Shown piece after piece: positions 1-6,820 of a stretch of 9,369 bases of DNA. The first letter of the stretch is position 1, and the number at the start of each line of letters is the position of its first letter. The translations under genes and the position numbers were made by a program. The stretch lies in NCBI GenBank assembly GCA_029287755.1, contig JARFQM010000353.1, forward strand, positions 1 through 9,369, given 5' to 3'. The notes below the pieces were generated by a model that worked only from the letters and a program-made list of their open reading frames with translations, did no database searches and was not told where the DNA came from. The DNA is from Desulfofustis sp. (GTDB taxonomy: Bacteria > Desulfobacterota > Desulfobulbia > Desulfobulbales > Desulfocapsaceae).

Positions 1-244
1 CCCGTACCGCCACATAATGGTCAGTTCTGCCGGAGGAGACCTTCTTGTAGTCCGCGTCTTCCTCTGTTCCCCCGGTGTAGCCGGCCACCACTACAACCAC
101 ACCTTCGAGCTGCTCAAAAGGCGGCTCCATGCACAACAAACAGCCTCCGCCAAAAATTGCGGTTTCTTCTATAGCCAACGCGGCCGATGAAAACATCGTC
201 AATCCCAGTACTGCCAATTCAGCTGATATCAATATATAATTCAT
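1..244 (-). CDS. msrA: Peptide methionine sulfoxide reductase MsrA, N-terminal part (runs off left edge)
   Basis: MsrA reduces methionine-S-sulfoxide in oxidised proteins. The first 81 residues are visible. Residues 1-24 form a hydrophobic leader ending in an Ala-X-Ala type site (SSAALA), so the protein is probably exported, although the n-region has no Lys or Arg. The mature part begins with a typical MsrA start: AIFGGGC, then C-M-E-P-P-F, then AGYTGG and VSSGRTDHYVAV. The nucleophilic Cys is present at residue 35, but the family motif GCFW reads GCLL here, so both the Phe and Trp that normally line the methyl-sulfoxide pocket are Leu. The ATG at 244 is preceded by AGGA with 6 nt spacing, and an in-frame TGA lies two codons upstream, so no longer start is possible. 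A weak promoter candidate (TTGTAA, 17 nt, TACTTT) lies at 282-310 on this strand. It is divergent from pyrG. The family call is firm; whether the enzyme is active is open. Confidence 0.85.
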   Translation of the reverse strand, partial: MNYILISAELAVLGLTMFSSAALAIEETAIFGGGCLLCMEPPFEQLEGVVVVVAGYTGGTEEDADYKKVSSGRTDHYVAVR

Positions 245-349
245 CGCTCATCCTATTTGGGAATTATTCTCATTTCTCTCTAAAGTATGCACAGTTGCAG
301 ACGGTTACAAGGGCATACCATTTTGGCCTCATAATGAACTGAAGGGCGG

Positions 350-378
350 TTGCCTCTGGGGTAAATAAGGTGTATAAA
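350..378 (+). promoter_or_regulatory. Sigma-70 type promoter of the pyrG operon
   Basis: The -35 hexamer TTGCCT (350-355) is separated by exactly 17 nt from the -10 hexamer TATAAA (373-378). Transcription would start near 385, leaving a leader of about 28 nt before the pyrG ATG at 413. It is the best match to consensus in the 168-bp msrA/pyrG divergent region. Confidence 0.6.
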
Positions 379-396
379 AGACCCGACAACAACTTT

Positions 397-410
397 CCTC
401 GAGGGGCCCC
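397..410 (+). promoter_or_regulatory. pyrG ribosome-binding site inside two overlapping palindromes
   Basis: The Shine-Dalgarno sequence GAGGGG (401-406) lies 6 nt before the pyrG ATG. It is embedded in CCTCGAGG (397-404) and GGGGCCCC (403-410), both perfect 8-bp palindromes sharing two bases. Either could pair in the short leader RNA and mask the ribosome-binding site. A regulatory role is only a possibility. Confidence 0.45.
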
Positions 411-412
411 AC

Positions 413-2074
413 ATGCAGAGATCAGCGAGCAACACCAAACGGACGAAATTTATCTTTATCACCGGCGGAGTCCTTTCCTCACTGGGCAAGGGCCTTGCCG
501 CCGCATCCATTGGTGCGCTGCTGGAAAGCCGGGGGCTGACGGTGACGTTTCAAAAGCTCGACCCTTATATAAATGTCGATCCCGGCACCATGAACCCGTT
601 TCAGCACGGGGAAGTGTACGTTACCGATGACGGTGCCGAGACCGACCTGGATATGGGCCACTACGAGCGCTACACCGATGCCGTAATGGCCCAGGTCAAC
701 AACTACACCTCGGGAAGAATTTACTATTCGGTCATAACAAAGGAACGCAGGGGCGAGTATCTGGGAGGCACCGTCCAGGTGATCCCCCACATCACCGATG
801 AAATAAAAGCCGCCGTAGTTCAGCTGGACGGCAGTGTCGATATTGCCATCATCGAAATAGGCGGCACCATAGGCGACATCGAGGGTCTGCCCTTCGTCGA
901 GGCGATCAGACAGTTGCGCGGTGACCTCGGCAAAGAATATTCACTCTTCATTCATCTGACGCTGGTACCCTACATAAAGGCGGCCGGCGAAGTGAAAACC
1001 AAACCCACCCAGCACTCGGTCAGGGAACTGCGGGCCGACGGCATCCAGCCCGATATTCTGGTCTGCAGGACCGAAGTGCCGCTCACCCCGGAGTTGAAAG
1101 CCAAGATCGCCCTGTTCTGCAACGTCCCCCAGGATGCAGTTATCACCGCTATTGATGTGGACACAATTTACGAGGTTCCCCTTCATTTTCATCAGGAAGG
1201 TCTCGATGCCAAAATTCTCGAGCTTCTCAACGTCTGGACCGGGCAGCCCAACATCGAGCCCTGGGAAAAGCTGGTCCACAACTTAAAAAACCCCAAATAC
1301 ACGGTCACCATCGCCATCACCGGCAAATATGTGGATTTGACCGAATCTTACAAGAGCCTGCACGAAGCCCTTATTCACGGCGGCATAGCCAATGAGGCCA
1401 AAGTTCAGCTCAGATACCTGAGCGCCGAAGAACTGGAGGAAGGCGATCCGGCCGAGCTGCTCGAGGGCTGTGACGGCATCCTGGTTCCAGGCGGTTTCGG
1501 CAGGCGGGGGGCGGAAGGTAAAATCGAGGCAATCAGATACGCCCGGGAAAATAAAATCCCGTTTTTCGGCATCTGCCTGGGCATGCAGCTCGCCGTGGTC
1601 GAGTACAGCAGATCGGTGCTGGGCATCACCACAGCCCACAGTTCCGAGCTGGATCCCCTGACTCCGGACCCGGTTATCTATCTGTGCAAAGAATGGTTTG
1701 ACTACCGCAACAACATGGTCCAGGTTCGCGACGAGAATTCCGACATGGGGGGGACCTTGCGTCTTGGCGCCTATCCATGCGCCCTCAAACCGGGCACCCT
1801 GGCCTCTGAAGCTTACCGGGCCGAAGAGATTTCAGAACGGCACCGACACCGCTACGAATACAACAACGACTACCGCCAGCAGCTCGAAAAAGGCGGGCTG
1901 ATAGTGTCGGGGACCTCGCCGGACAACAACCTGGTTGAAATCGTCGAAATCGAAGATCATCCCTGGTTTCTGGGTTGTCAATTTCACCCGGAATTCAAAT
2001 CCAAGCCGATGCGGCCCCACCCCCTGTTCCGGGAGTTCATCAAGGCTGCCCTCATCCACAACACTGAAAATTGA
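413..2074 (+). CDS. pyrG: CTP synthase
   Basis: CTP synthase makes CTP from UTP, ATP and glutamine in the cytoplasm. The 553-residue length is normal for the family. Residues 1 to about 270 are the ATP-dependent amidoligase domain, with the nucleotide-binding loop [10 protein letters not shown] at 18-27, the [20 protein letters not shown] stretch and the [10 protein letters not shown] motif. After a linker, residues from about 300 to the C-terminus are a class I glutamine amidotransferase domain with nucleophile Cys388 in GICLGMQ and the His525/Glu527 pair in QFHPEF. All catalytic residues are intact. The N-terminus is about 10 residues longer than in E. coli PyrG. The start has a good Shine-Dalgarno (GAGGGG) and a promoter upstream. 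It heads an operon with kdsA; the link makes sense because CMP-KDO synthesis consumes CTP. Confidence 0.98.
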   Translation: MQRSASNTKRTKFIFITGGVLSSLGKGLAAASIGALLESRGLTVTFQKLDPYINVDPGTMNPFQHGEVYVTDDGAETDLDMGHYERYTDAVMAQVNNYTSGRIYYSVITKERRGEYLGGTVQVIPHITDEIKAAVVQLDGSVDIAIIEIGGTIGDIEGLPFVEAIRQLRGDLGKEYSLFIHLTLVPYIKAAGEVKTKPTQHSVRELRADGIQPDILVCRTEVPLTPELKAKIALFCNVPQDAVITAIDVDTIYEVPLHFHQEGLDAKILELLNVWTGQPNIEPWEKLVHNLKNPKYTVTIAITGKYVDLTESYKSLHEALIHGGIANEAKVQLRYLSAEELEEGDPAELLEGCDGILVPGGFGRRGAEGKIEAIRYARENKIPFFGICLGMQLAVVEYSRSVLGITTAHSSELDPLTPDPVIYLCKEWFDYRNNMVQVRDENSDMGGTLRLGAYPCALKPGTLASEAYRAEEISERHRHRYEYNNDYRQQLEKGGLIVSGTSPDNNLVEIVEIEDHPWFLGCQFHPEFKSKPMRPHPLFREFIKAALIHNTEN

Positions 2075-2910
2075 TGAAGGTTTCCCCCGTAACGGTAGGT
2101 TGTCCCGACGGTTCGACCATCGAAGTTGGAGCCGACCGCCCCCTGCTGCTCATCGCCGGCCCCTGCGTTCTGGAATCGGAGGAGCTGGGACGGCAGGTGG
2201 CCGCAACCATGCAGGAAATCTGCGACAGACTGGGAATCTCCTACGTTTTCAAGGCCTCTTTCGACAAAGCCAACCGCACCTCGATTTCCTCCTATCGGGG
2301 CCCCGGCCTGGAACAGGGCCTGGGCGCGCTGGGGCGAATACGGCAGGAGATCGGCGTACCGGTAATTTCCGATATTCACGAACCTTACCAAGCCCCTGCC
2401 GCGGCCGAAGTCCTCGACATCATCCAGATTCCCGCATTTCTCTGCAGACAGACCGATCTGTTGACCGCCGCCTCGGCGACCGGCAAACCGATCAATCTCA
2501 AAAAGGGACAATTCGTCTCCCCCTGGGAAATAAAAAACGGAGTGGACAAGATTCGCACCAGCGGCACCAGCCAGGTAATGCTGGTCGAGCGCGGCGCCAG
2601 CTTCGGCTATAACAACCTGGTGGTCGATATGCGCTCCCTGCCGGTGATGCGTGGCTTTGACTGTCCGGTGATCTACGATGCCACCCATTCGGTTCAGCTT
2701 CCCGGTGGTGCGGGACAATCCTCAGGGGGGCAGCGGGAGTTCATCGCACCGTTGTCACGGGCTGCGGTCGGCGCCGGCATCGACGGGATTTTCATGGAAG
2801 TGCATCCGGATCCCGACAATGCCCTATGCGACGGACCCAACTCCATCGCACTCAACGAGATTGAAGCGCTGCTCCGGCAGCTCGTCTCCATCCGCGACGT
2901 CCTCAGCTGA
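2074..2910 (+). CDS. kdsA: 3-deoxy-8-phosphooctulonate (KDO8P) synthase, metal-dependent class
   Basis: It condenses phosphoenolpyruvate with arabinose-5-phosphate to KDO-8-phosphate, the first committed step of KDO for lipid A-core. It has 278 residues, a single TIM barrel. Diagnostic motifs are IAGPCVLES near the start, KASFDKANR (60-68), DIIQIPAFLCRQTDL, KKGQFVSPW, GYNNLVVDMRSLP and DATHSVQLPGG. Cys31, His205, Glu242 and Asp253 match the four metal ligands of the Aquifex enzyme (Cys11, His185, Glu222, Asp233) with a constant offset of 20. This places it in the metal-dependent class, unlike the E. coli enzyme, which has Asn at the Cys position. I chose the ATG at 2074, whose A is the last base of the pyrG TGA (TGATG overlap). 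A TTG directly before it is possible but less likely. The overlap implies translational coupling. Confidence 0.97.
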   Translation: MKVSPVTVGCPDGSTIEVGADRPLLLIAGPCVLESEELGRQVAATMQEICDRLGISYVFKASFDKANRTSISSYRGPGLEQGLGALGRIRQEIGVPVISDIHEPYQAPAAAEVLDIIQIPAFLCRQTDLLTAASATGKPINLKKGQFVSPWEIKNGVDKIRTSGTSQVMLVERGASFGYNNLVVDMRSLPVMRGFDCPVIYDATHSVQLPGGAGQSSGGQREFIAPLSRAAVGAGIDGIFMEVHPDPDNALCDGPNSIALNEIEALLRQLVSIRDVLS

Positions 2911-2923
2911 TTAGCGACCAGTT

Positions 2924-3559
2924 ATGACCGATGATGCCAAGCATTGCGCCAGCGGGGGGCCCCACCCCTCGGACTGCGAAATTCTCGAAGGCTATCGACG
3001 CCGCAGCCGTGAGAAGAACCGGCCCCTGTCGGAAGAGCAGCGTGTGGTGTTCGCCAAAGCCGAGCCGATCCGCCTGCTGCTGCTCGATGTGGACGGCGTA
3101 CTCACCGACGGCAGGCTCTACTACTCGGACGAAGGGGTCGAGTCGAAAGCCTTCTGCACCCAGGACGGTCTCGGCATCAGGCTCCTGCAGCGGGCCGAGG
3201 TGATGACAGGCTTAATTACCGCCCGGACCTCCCGCCTGGTTGCCTGGCGTGGAGAAGAGCTGGACATGGATCACATCAGACAAGGTGTAAGCAACAAACT
3301 CGAGGAATTCAAATCCATCCTCAATGAAACAAGTCTCAAACCTTACCAGGTCTGCTACATGGGAGACGACCTTATCGATCTCAGCCTGCTCACCCGGGTT
3401 GGTCTGGCAGCCTGCCCGGCCAATGCGGTGGAAGAAGTCAAAGAGGCCTGCCACTTTATTGCCCGCCAACCGGGCGGGGCCGGTGCGGTTAGAGAAATCT
3501 GCGATCTGATTATCCGGGCCAAGGGTCTGCACGATACGCTCCTGCAGCAATTCTTATGA
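2924..3559 (+). CDS. kdsC: 3-deoxy-8-phosphooctulonate (KDO8P) phosphatase, HAD superfamily
   Basis: It removes the phosphate from KDO-8-phosphate to give KDO, the step after KdsA. It is a small cap-less HAD phosphatase. Motif I is LLLLDVDGVLTDG with the nucleophile/acid pair Asp55 and Asp57; motif II is LITARTS; motif III/IV is the Lys of VSNK and GDDLID (Gly147-Asp152). The C-terminal RQPGGAGAVREICDLI segment is typical of KdsC. From the ATG at 2924 it has 211 residues, with about 45 residues before motif I that KdsC proteins normally lack, and no clear Shine-Dalgarno. An in-frame GTG at 3044 has GGAAGAG 6 nt upstream and would give a 171-residue protein of ordinary family size, so the true start may be there. 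It lies 13 bp after kdsA and overlaps lptC by 4 bp. Confidence 0.94.
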   Translation: MTDDAKHCASGGPHPSDCEILEGYRRRSREKNRPLSEEQRVVFAKAEPIRLLLLDVDGVLTDGRLYYSDEGVESKAFCTQDGLGIRLLQRAEVMTGLITARTSRLVAWRGEELDMDHIRQGVSNKLEEFKSILNETSLKPYQVCYMGDDLIDLSLLTRVGLAACPANAVEEVKEACHFIARQPGGAGAVREICDLIIRAKGLHDTLLQQFL

Positions 3560-4131
3560 TGACGCTCAATCGCCGCAATCTGGTCTGGCTCATACCGGTC
3601 CTGATGATTGCCACCTTTCCGCTGTGGCGGCTGCCGCTTTCTTCCTTTCTCGCCCCCCGCGGCCTCGATGAGAATAGTGTGGCCACGGGTACGGAGAAAG
3701 AGCACGACTTCATCATGCAGAAGGTGCTTATCACCCAGAATCAGGCGGGCAAAAAAACTGCTGAAATACGTGCCAGACAAGCCTATACCAGTGACAAACC
3801 AGATGAATTCGTGCTGGTGGACATTGACTCGGACCTGTATGACGACCAGGGTGATATGGTCAACATCAAGGCCGATTCAGGAATCTACAACACCCAGACG
3901 AGGCATTTGATCTTAAATAAAAACGTGGTGGTCAGCCGGGACTCAGAAAAGCAGCAGCTGTTCACCGATCTGCTCCACTATTACGACGAGAAGCGGATCA
4001 TCGATTCGCCCGTTCCCACCCGCATGGTTGCCGAACGGGCCGAAATCAGGGGCTCCAGCCTAAGATACGATATCGTAACCGGACAGTATCTGGTCGGCGG
4101 CCGGGTTTATACTGTGTTGGGTGCAGAATAA
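3556..4131 (+). CDS. lptC: LPS export ABC transporter periplasmic protein LptC
   Basis: LptC is a single-span inner-membrane protein whose periplasmic beta-jellyroll receives LPS from LptB2FG and hands it to LptA. The 191 residues are normal for the family. Residues 9-25 are a hydrophobic signal-anchor preceded by NRR. The rest fits an LptC/OstA-type beta domain, with repeated short strands such as ADSGIYNTQTRHLILNKNV and the C-terminal LRYDIVTGQYLVGGRVYTV. The sequence is divergent, as usual for LptC, so the call leans on context. Its ATG overlaps the kdsC stop as ATGA, and no clear Shine-Dalgarno is present, so translation is probably coupled. A second ATG three bases on is equally usable. 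It is normally followed by lptA and lptB; here the operon stops and a convergent gene follows 5 bp later. Confidence 0.85.
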   Translation: MMTLNRRNLVWLIPVLMIATFPLWRLPLSSFLAPRGLDENSVATGTEKEHDFIMQKVLITQNQAGKKTAEIRARQAYTSDKPDEFVLVDIDSDLYDDQGDMVNIKADSGIYNTQTRHLILNKNVVVSRDSEKQQLFTDLLHYYDEKRIIDSPVPTRMVAERAEIRGSSLRYDIVTGQYLVGGRVYTVLGAE

Positions 4132-4136
4132 CCTGG

Positions 4137-4841
4137 TCAGCCTACCTTTGCGCAGCTTCTTACCAGGCAGGAGTTGCCGCTCACCTGCCAGCGCACATTG
4201 ATGTTGTAGAGCCGCATACCGAACATCTCTTTTTTTTCCCGCTGCGAAGGGGGCCGGGGATCTTCCCGGAGTACTTCGCTGATCAGCTGCCTCAGGGGCA
4301 CACCGGTCTCAGTTTCATAGGCGCTGCAGAAGTCGGCCGCCTCCGGCAGATAGGCCACCTCCAGCGCTTCCAATTCAGGTGCCGCCCAGCCTTCGGAAGC
4401 CCCCTCGATGCGGTCGCTCGACGGCAGGTAGGGTTTTATGTCGAGCACCGGCGTCCCATCGAGCAGATCCACCCCGGTCAGCAGCAATTCCACCCCATGG
4501 TCGAACTCGATACCATCTAGTTTTACTACACTGAGGCCCATGAAGTTGGGCCGGTGCGGACTTCTGGTGGCCCACACGCCTTTGCGGCGGCTGCCCCCGA
4601 GCCGCGGCGGCCGCACCGTTGATTTCCAGCCGCCCTCCATGGCCTGGTGAAAGACAAAATGGATCCAGATATGACTGAACTCTTCCAGTCCCCGCACCAT
4701 TTCCCGGCGCTTGAAATGTTCGCACAGCCTGAGCCGCGCCTTGGCCGATGGAACCAGACCGGCTTGTCTGGGGGTACCGAATTTTTCGGTAAAACAGGAC
4801 TTGATGTAGCCGATAACTTCGATGGACAGTCTGTCTATCAT
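4137..4841 (-). CDS. trmO: tRNA (N6-threonylcarbamoyladenosine(37)-N6)-methyltransferase TrmO
   Basis: TrmO (TsaA/YaeB family) uses S-adenosylmethionine to methylate t6A37 in tRNA-Thr, making m6t6A. It is a beta-barrel methyltransferase unrelated to the Rossmann type. Signature segments, counted from the chosen start, are FGTPRQAGLVPSA (21-33), RGLEEFSHIW (50-59), TVRPPRLGG (75-83), GVWATRSPHRPN (88-99) and DGTPVLDIKPYLP (128-140), with NVRW near the C-terminus. It has 234 residues, similar to E. coli TrmO. The usual RPNPIG reads RPNFMG, a tolerable variation. An ATG at 4847 is also in frame, but the AGG of TTTCAGGT lies 1 nt from it and 7 nt from the ATG at 4841, so I prefer the latter. It is convergent with lptC and divergent from nikR. 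No terminator hairpin is visible between lptC and trmO. Confidence 0.94.
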   Translation of the reverse strand: MIDRLSIEVIGYIKSCFTEKFGTPRQAGLVPSAKARLRLCEHFKRREMVRGLEEFSHIWIHFVFHQAMEGGWKSTVRPPRLGGSRRKGVWATRSPHRPNFMGLSVVKLDGIEFDHGVELLLTGVDLLDGTPVLDIKPYLPSSDRIEGASEGWAAPELEALEVAYLPEAADFCSAYETETGVPLRQLISEVLREDPRPPSQREKKEMFGMRLYNINVRWQVSGNSCLVRSCAKVG

Positions 4842-4903
4842 CTTCATACCTGAAAATATGGGTGGCGACCGAGGACAGACTCGTCGCCCCGATCCTAAAA
4901 GTG

Positions 4904-4932
4904 TTGACGGAGAAATGGCACCACGCTAACCT
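4904..4932 (+). promoter_or_regulatory. Probable nikR promoter
   Basis: TTGACG (4904-4909) and TAACCT (4927-4932) are separated by exactly 17 nt, giving a near-consensus -35 and a fair -10. The start site would be near 4940, leaving a leader of about 165 nt before the nikR ATG. An imperfect dyad, GTGTTGAC (4901-4908) and GCTAACCT (4925-4932) with 16 nt between, covers both hexamers and could be an operator. Only half of its positions are symmetrical. Confidence 0.5.
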
Positions 4933-5106
4933 AACCGGGCAGGCGATGATATGCCGATGCCCGAACGAGAAGCGTCAACCTGCAGCACATGTCCAGAGAT
5001 CATGGCGGCATGGTCAATCGCCACTGCCTGGGTGCCCTGCTCCAGGACAAAACCTGAGAGGAACACGGAACCGTTCCCACCACATCAGAAACAAACGGGA
5101 AGAATC

Positions 5107-5517
5107 ATGTTAAAACGTTTCACCATTTCCTTGGATGAAAAACTGCTGGAGCAGTTCGACATCGTTATCAGACAGCAGAAATATGTCAACCGTTCCGAGG
5201 CGATCAGGGATTTGATCCGCTCCTCCTTCGTCGAGGAAGAATGGCAGGCCGACAAAGATGTGGTCGGCGTTATTTCCATGGTATATGACCATCATCAGCC
5301 CAAACTGCAGGAAAAGGTGACCGAGATTCAGCATGACTATCATCACCAGATTGTCTCAGCTACCCATATTCACATGGATCATCACAATTGCCTCGAAGTT
5401 GTCATCGTTAAGGGCAAGGCCGGATCGGTCAACGAGCTTGCCGACCGGCTCCGCTCCCTAAGGGGCGTGCGCAACTGCAAAATGGCAATGAGCACCACCG
5501 GCAAGGATCTGCATTGA
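5107..5517 (+). CDS. nikR: Nickel-responsive transcriptional regulator NikR
   Basis: NikR is a ribbon-helix-helix DNA-binding protein with a C-terminal ACT domain that binds Ni(II) and then represses nickel uptake genes. The 136 residues start with KRFTISLDEKLLEQFD (beta strand and helix of the RHH) followed by NRSEAIRDLIR. In the ACT domain, His76, His87, His89 and Cys95 occupy exactly the positions of the four high-affinity nickel ligands of E. coli NikR (same numbering), in the ATHIHMDHHNC region. All are intact. The ATG at 5107 has GGGAAGA a few bases upstream and the protein matches the family from residue 2. The reading frame is open for 52 codons further upstream (to 4951), but that part has no NikR character. 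No nickel transporter or hydrogenase gene is present in the window, so its targets lie elsewhere. It may share a transcript with the gene 31 bp downstream. Confidence 0.96.
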   Translation: MLKRFTISLDEKLLEQFDIVIRQQKYVNRSEAIRDLIRSSFVEEEWQADKDVVGVISMVYDHHQPKLQEKVTEIQHDYHHQIVSATHIHMDHHNCLEVVIVKGKAGSVNELADRLRSLRGVRNCKMAMSTTGKDLH

Positions 5518-5548
5518 TCGCCGCCCCCTCTCCAGAGAACCTCAATCC

Positions 5549-6610
5549 ATGAACTGTGAGCTGGCCTGCTTCATATCGCCCCACGGTTTCGGCCACGCCA
5601 CCCGGACCATCGGACTGCTTCAGGCCCTGCAGAGTCGTATCCCCGGGCTCAAAACCAGACTTTTTACCACCCTGCCGCCCGCGTTGTTCCAGAGCTCGGG
5701 GGTGGACTGTTCCTATCACCTAATGCCCACCGACATCGGTCTGGTGCAGCGCGACGCCTTCGTTGCAGATCGCCGGCAGACTCGTGCAAAGCTGGCTGAG
5801 CTCCTGCCTTTTGCCCCTTCGCTCATCAGCGGATGCGCTGAACTGTGCCGGTCATGCCGGCTGATCATCTGCGACATCAGCTCTCTTGGTATTGAAGTGG
5901 GGCGGGTCGCAGCTATTCCCACGCTGTTGGTTGAAAACTTCACCTGGGACTGGATCTATGCTCAAATGGGCCCGGAATCGGGGTTCGATCCCTATATTGA
6001 ACTTCTCTCAGAGTCCTACGGCAAGGTTGATTACAGAATTCAGACCGATCCGGTCTGCAACCCGGCACCCTGCGATCTTCATTGTGCGCCAATAGCCAGA
6101 AAACAGGCGCTGCCCCCTGCGAGGATAAGAGACTTGGTCGCCGCCGGCCGGCGTAAAATCATACTCATTTCCATGGGTGGCGTTGTTCTCGACCTGCCCT
6201 TCATCAGCGACCTGCAGCGTTATGAAGATTACCTTTTTCTCGTCGCAGGCCAGAGCCAGAGCGAGGTGCGGGGTGAGAACATCAGACTTTTGAGCGCCCA
6301 CTCCGCTCCGCATCATCCCGACCTGATCAACGCAGCTGATCTGCTGATCTGCAAAAGCGGCTACTCCACCATTGCCGAATGCCAGCAGACTGCCACGCCG
6401 ATCTGCTGTGTTTCCAGGAACCTGTTTGCCGAATCGGAGGTGATAGAAGGCTACGTCAGTCAAGAGATGAATGGGGAAATTATTGAGCAGAGCTACTTTC
6501 TCAGCGGCACCTGGCTCGACGACCTGGAACAGATGATGCTGCGCAGGCGTGAGCCGCTGCCGCTCAACGGGGCCGATCAGGCGGCCGAGTTCATCCTGTC
6601 AATTCTTTAG
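5549..6610 (+). CDS. Predicted GT-B fold glycosyltransferase (MurG/UGT-like), acceptor unknown
   Basis: 353 residues with the architecture of a two-domain GT-B glycosyltransferase. The N-terminal domain opens with CFISPHGFGHATR (residues 7-19). This is the glycine-rich acceptor-side loop HGxGHxxR seen in MurG-like enzymes and in the N-terminal part of L-arabinokinase-type proteins. The C-terminal domain carries the nucleotide-sugar site KSGYSTIAE (269-277), corresponding to the ST..E motif of family 28 enzymes. A central IILISMGGV strand marks the interdomain start. There is no signal peptide or membrane span, so it is cytosolic. It is somewhat Cys-rich. The ATG at 5549 has only a weak AGAG-type ribosome-binding site. 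It follows nikR by 31 bp on the same strand, and its stop codon overlaps the stop of a convergent small ORF. Sugar donor and acceptor cannot be named from sequence; a role in cell-surface glycans is a guess. Confidence 0.75.
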   Translation: MNCELACFISPHGFGHATRTIGLLQALQSRIPGLKTRLFTTLPPALFQSSGVDCSYHLMPTDIGLVQRDAFVADRRQTRAKLAELLPFAPSLISGCAELCRSCRLIICDISSLGIEVGRVAAIPTLLVENFTWDWIYAQMGPESGFDPYIELLSESYGKVDYRIQTDPVCNPAPCDLHCAPIARKQALPPARIRDLVAAGRRKIILISMGGVVLDLPFISDLQRYEDYLFLVAGQSQSEVRGENIRLLSAHSAPHHPDLINAADLLICKSGYSTIAECQQTATPICCVSRNLFAESEVIEGYVSQEMNGEIIEQSYFLSGTWLDDLEQMMLRRREPLPLNGADQAAEFILSIL

Positions 6611-6783
6611 AGAGCAGCTGGGATATTCGATCTCAAACTCTGATGTTTTTCGGCGGGGAAAAATCTGGCAATCAATTCGCCGTTTTCGAGCTCGTAGAAA
6701 TAGCTTTTCAAGCCAAAATCCTCCAGCCCGCAGACGAAAAAATCCTTTGAATTGGGCTGTTTTCCTGTCACTTTCAGCTTCAC
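6607..6783 (-). CDS. Small hypothetical protein (58 residues), last gene of the oleA-like operon
   Basis: A GTG at 6783 is preceded by CGGAG with a 6-nt spacing and opens a 58-residue frame ending in TAA at 6607. It starts VKLKVTGKQPN, has a central DFFVCGLEDFGLKSYFYELE segment and ends RSNIPAAL. Codon use looks coding (normal amino-acid mix, few rare codons), and no opposite-strand gene explains the frame. I recognise no family. It is mixed alpha/beta in character with one Cys, no membrane span and no signal. The same frame stays open upstream to about 6873, reading into the end of the cysteine-cluster gene in another frame. It could therefore instead be the tail of a longer, frameshifted protein, or start at a non-standard codon. 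Its stop overlaps the glycosyltransferase stop on the other strand. Confidence 0.5.
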   Translation of the reverse strand: MKLKVTGKQPNSKDFFVCGLEDFGLKSYFYELENGELIARFFPAEKHQSLRSNIPAAL

Positions 6784-6820
6784 TCCAGACTCCGGTCTCT
6801 CTGCATTGGGATAATGCTGC

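Noticed and set aside
1984..2718. 244-codon open frame on the minus strand
   Set aside because: It lies entirely opposite pyrG and kdsA, whose proteins are unmistakable. Its translation has no recognisable domain, as expected for a shadow frame in GC-rich coding DNA.
5051..5078. CCTGAGAGGAAC and GGAAC/GTTCC in the nikR leader, resembling parts of a TPP riboswitch
   Set aside because: The remaining conserved TPP elements are missing and the downstream gene is a nickel regulator. The GGAACCGTTCC inverted repeat is short.
4951..5106. 52-codon in-frame extension upstream of NikR
   Set aside because: NikR family similarity begins at the ATG at 5107, which has its own ribosome-binding site. The extension has no counterpart in NikR proteins.
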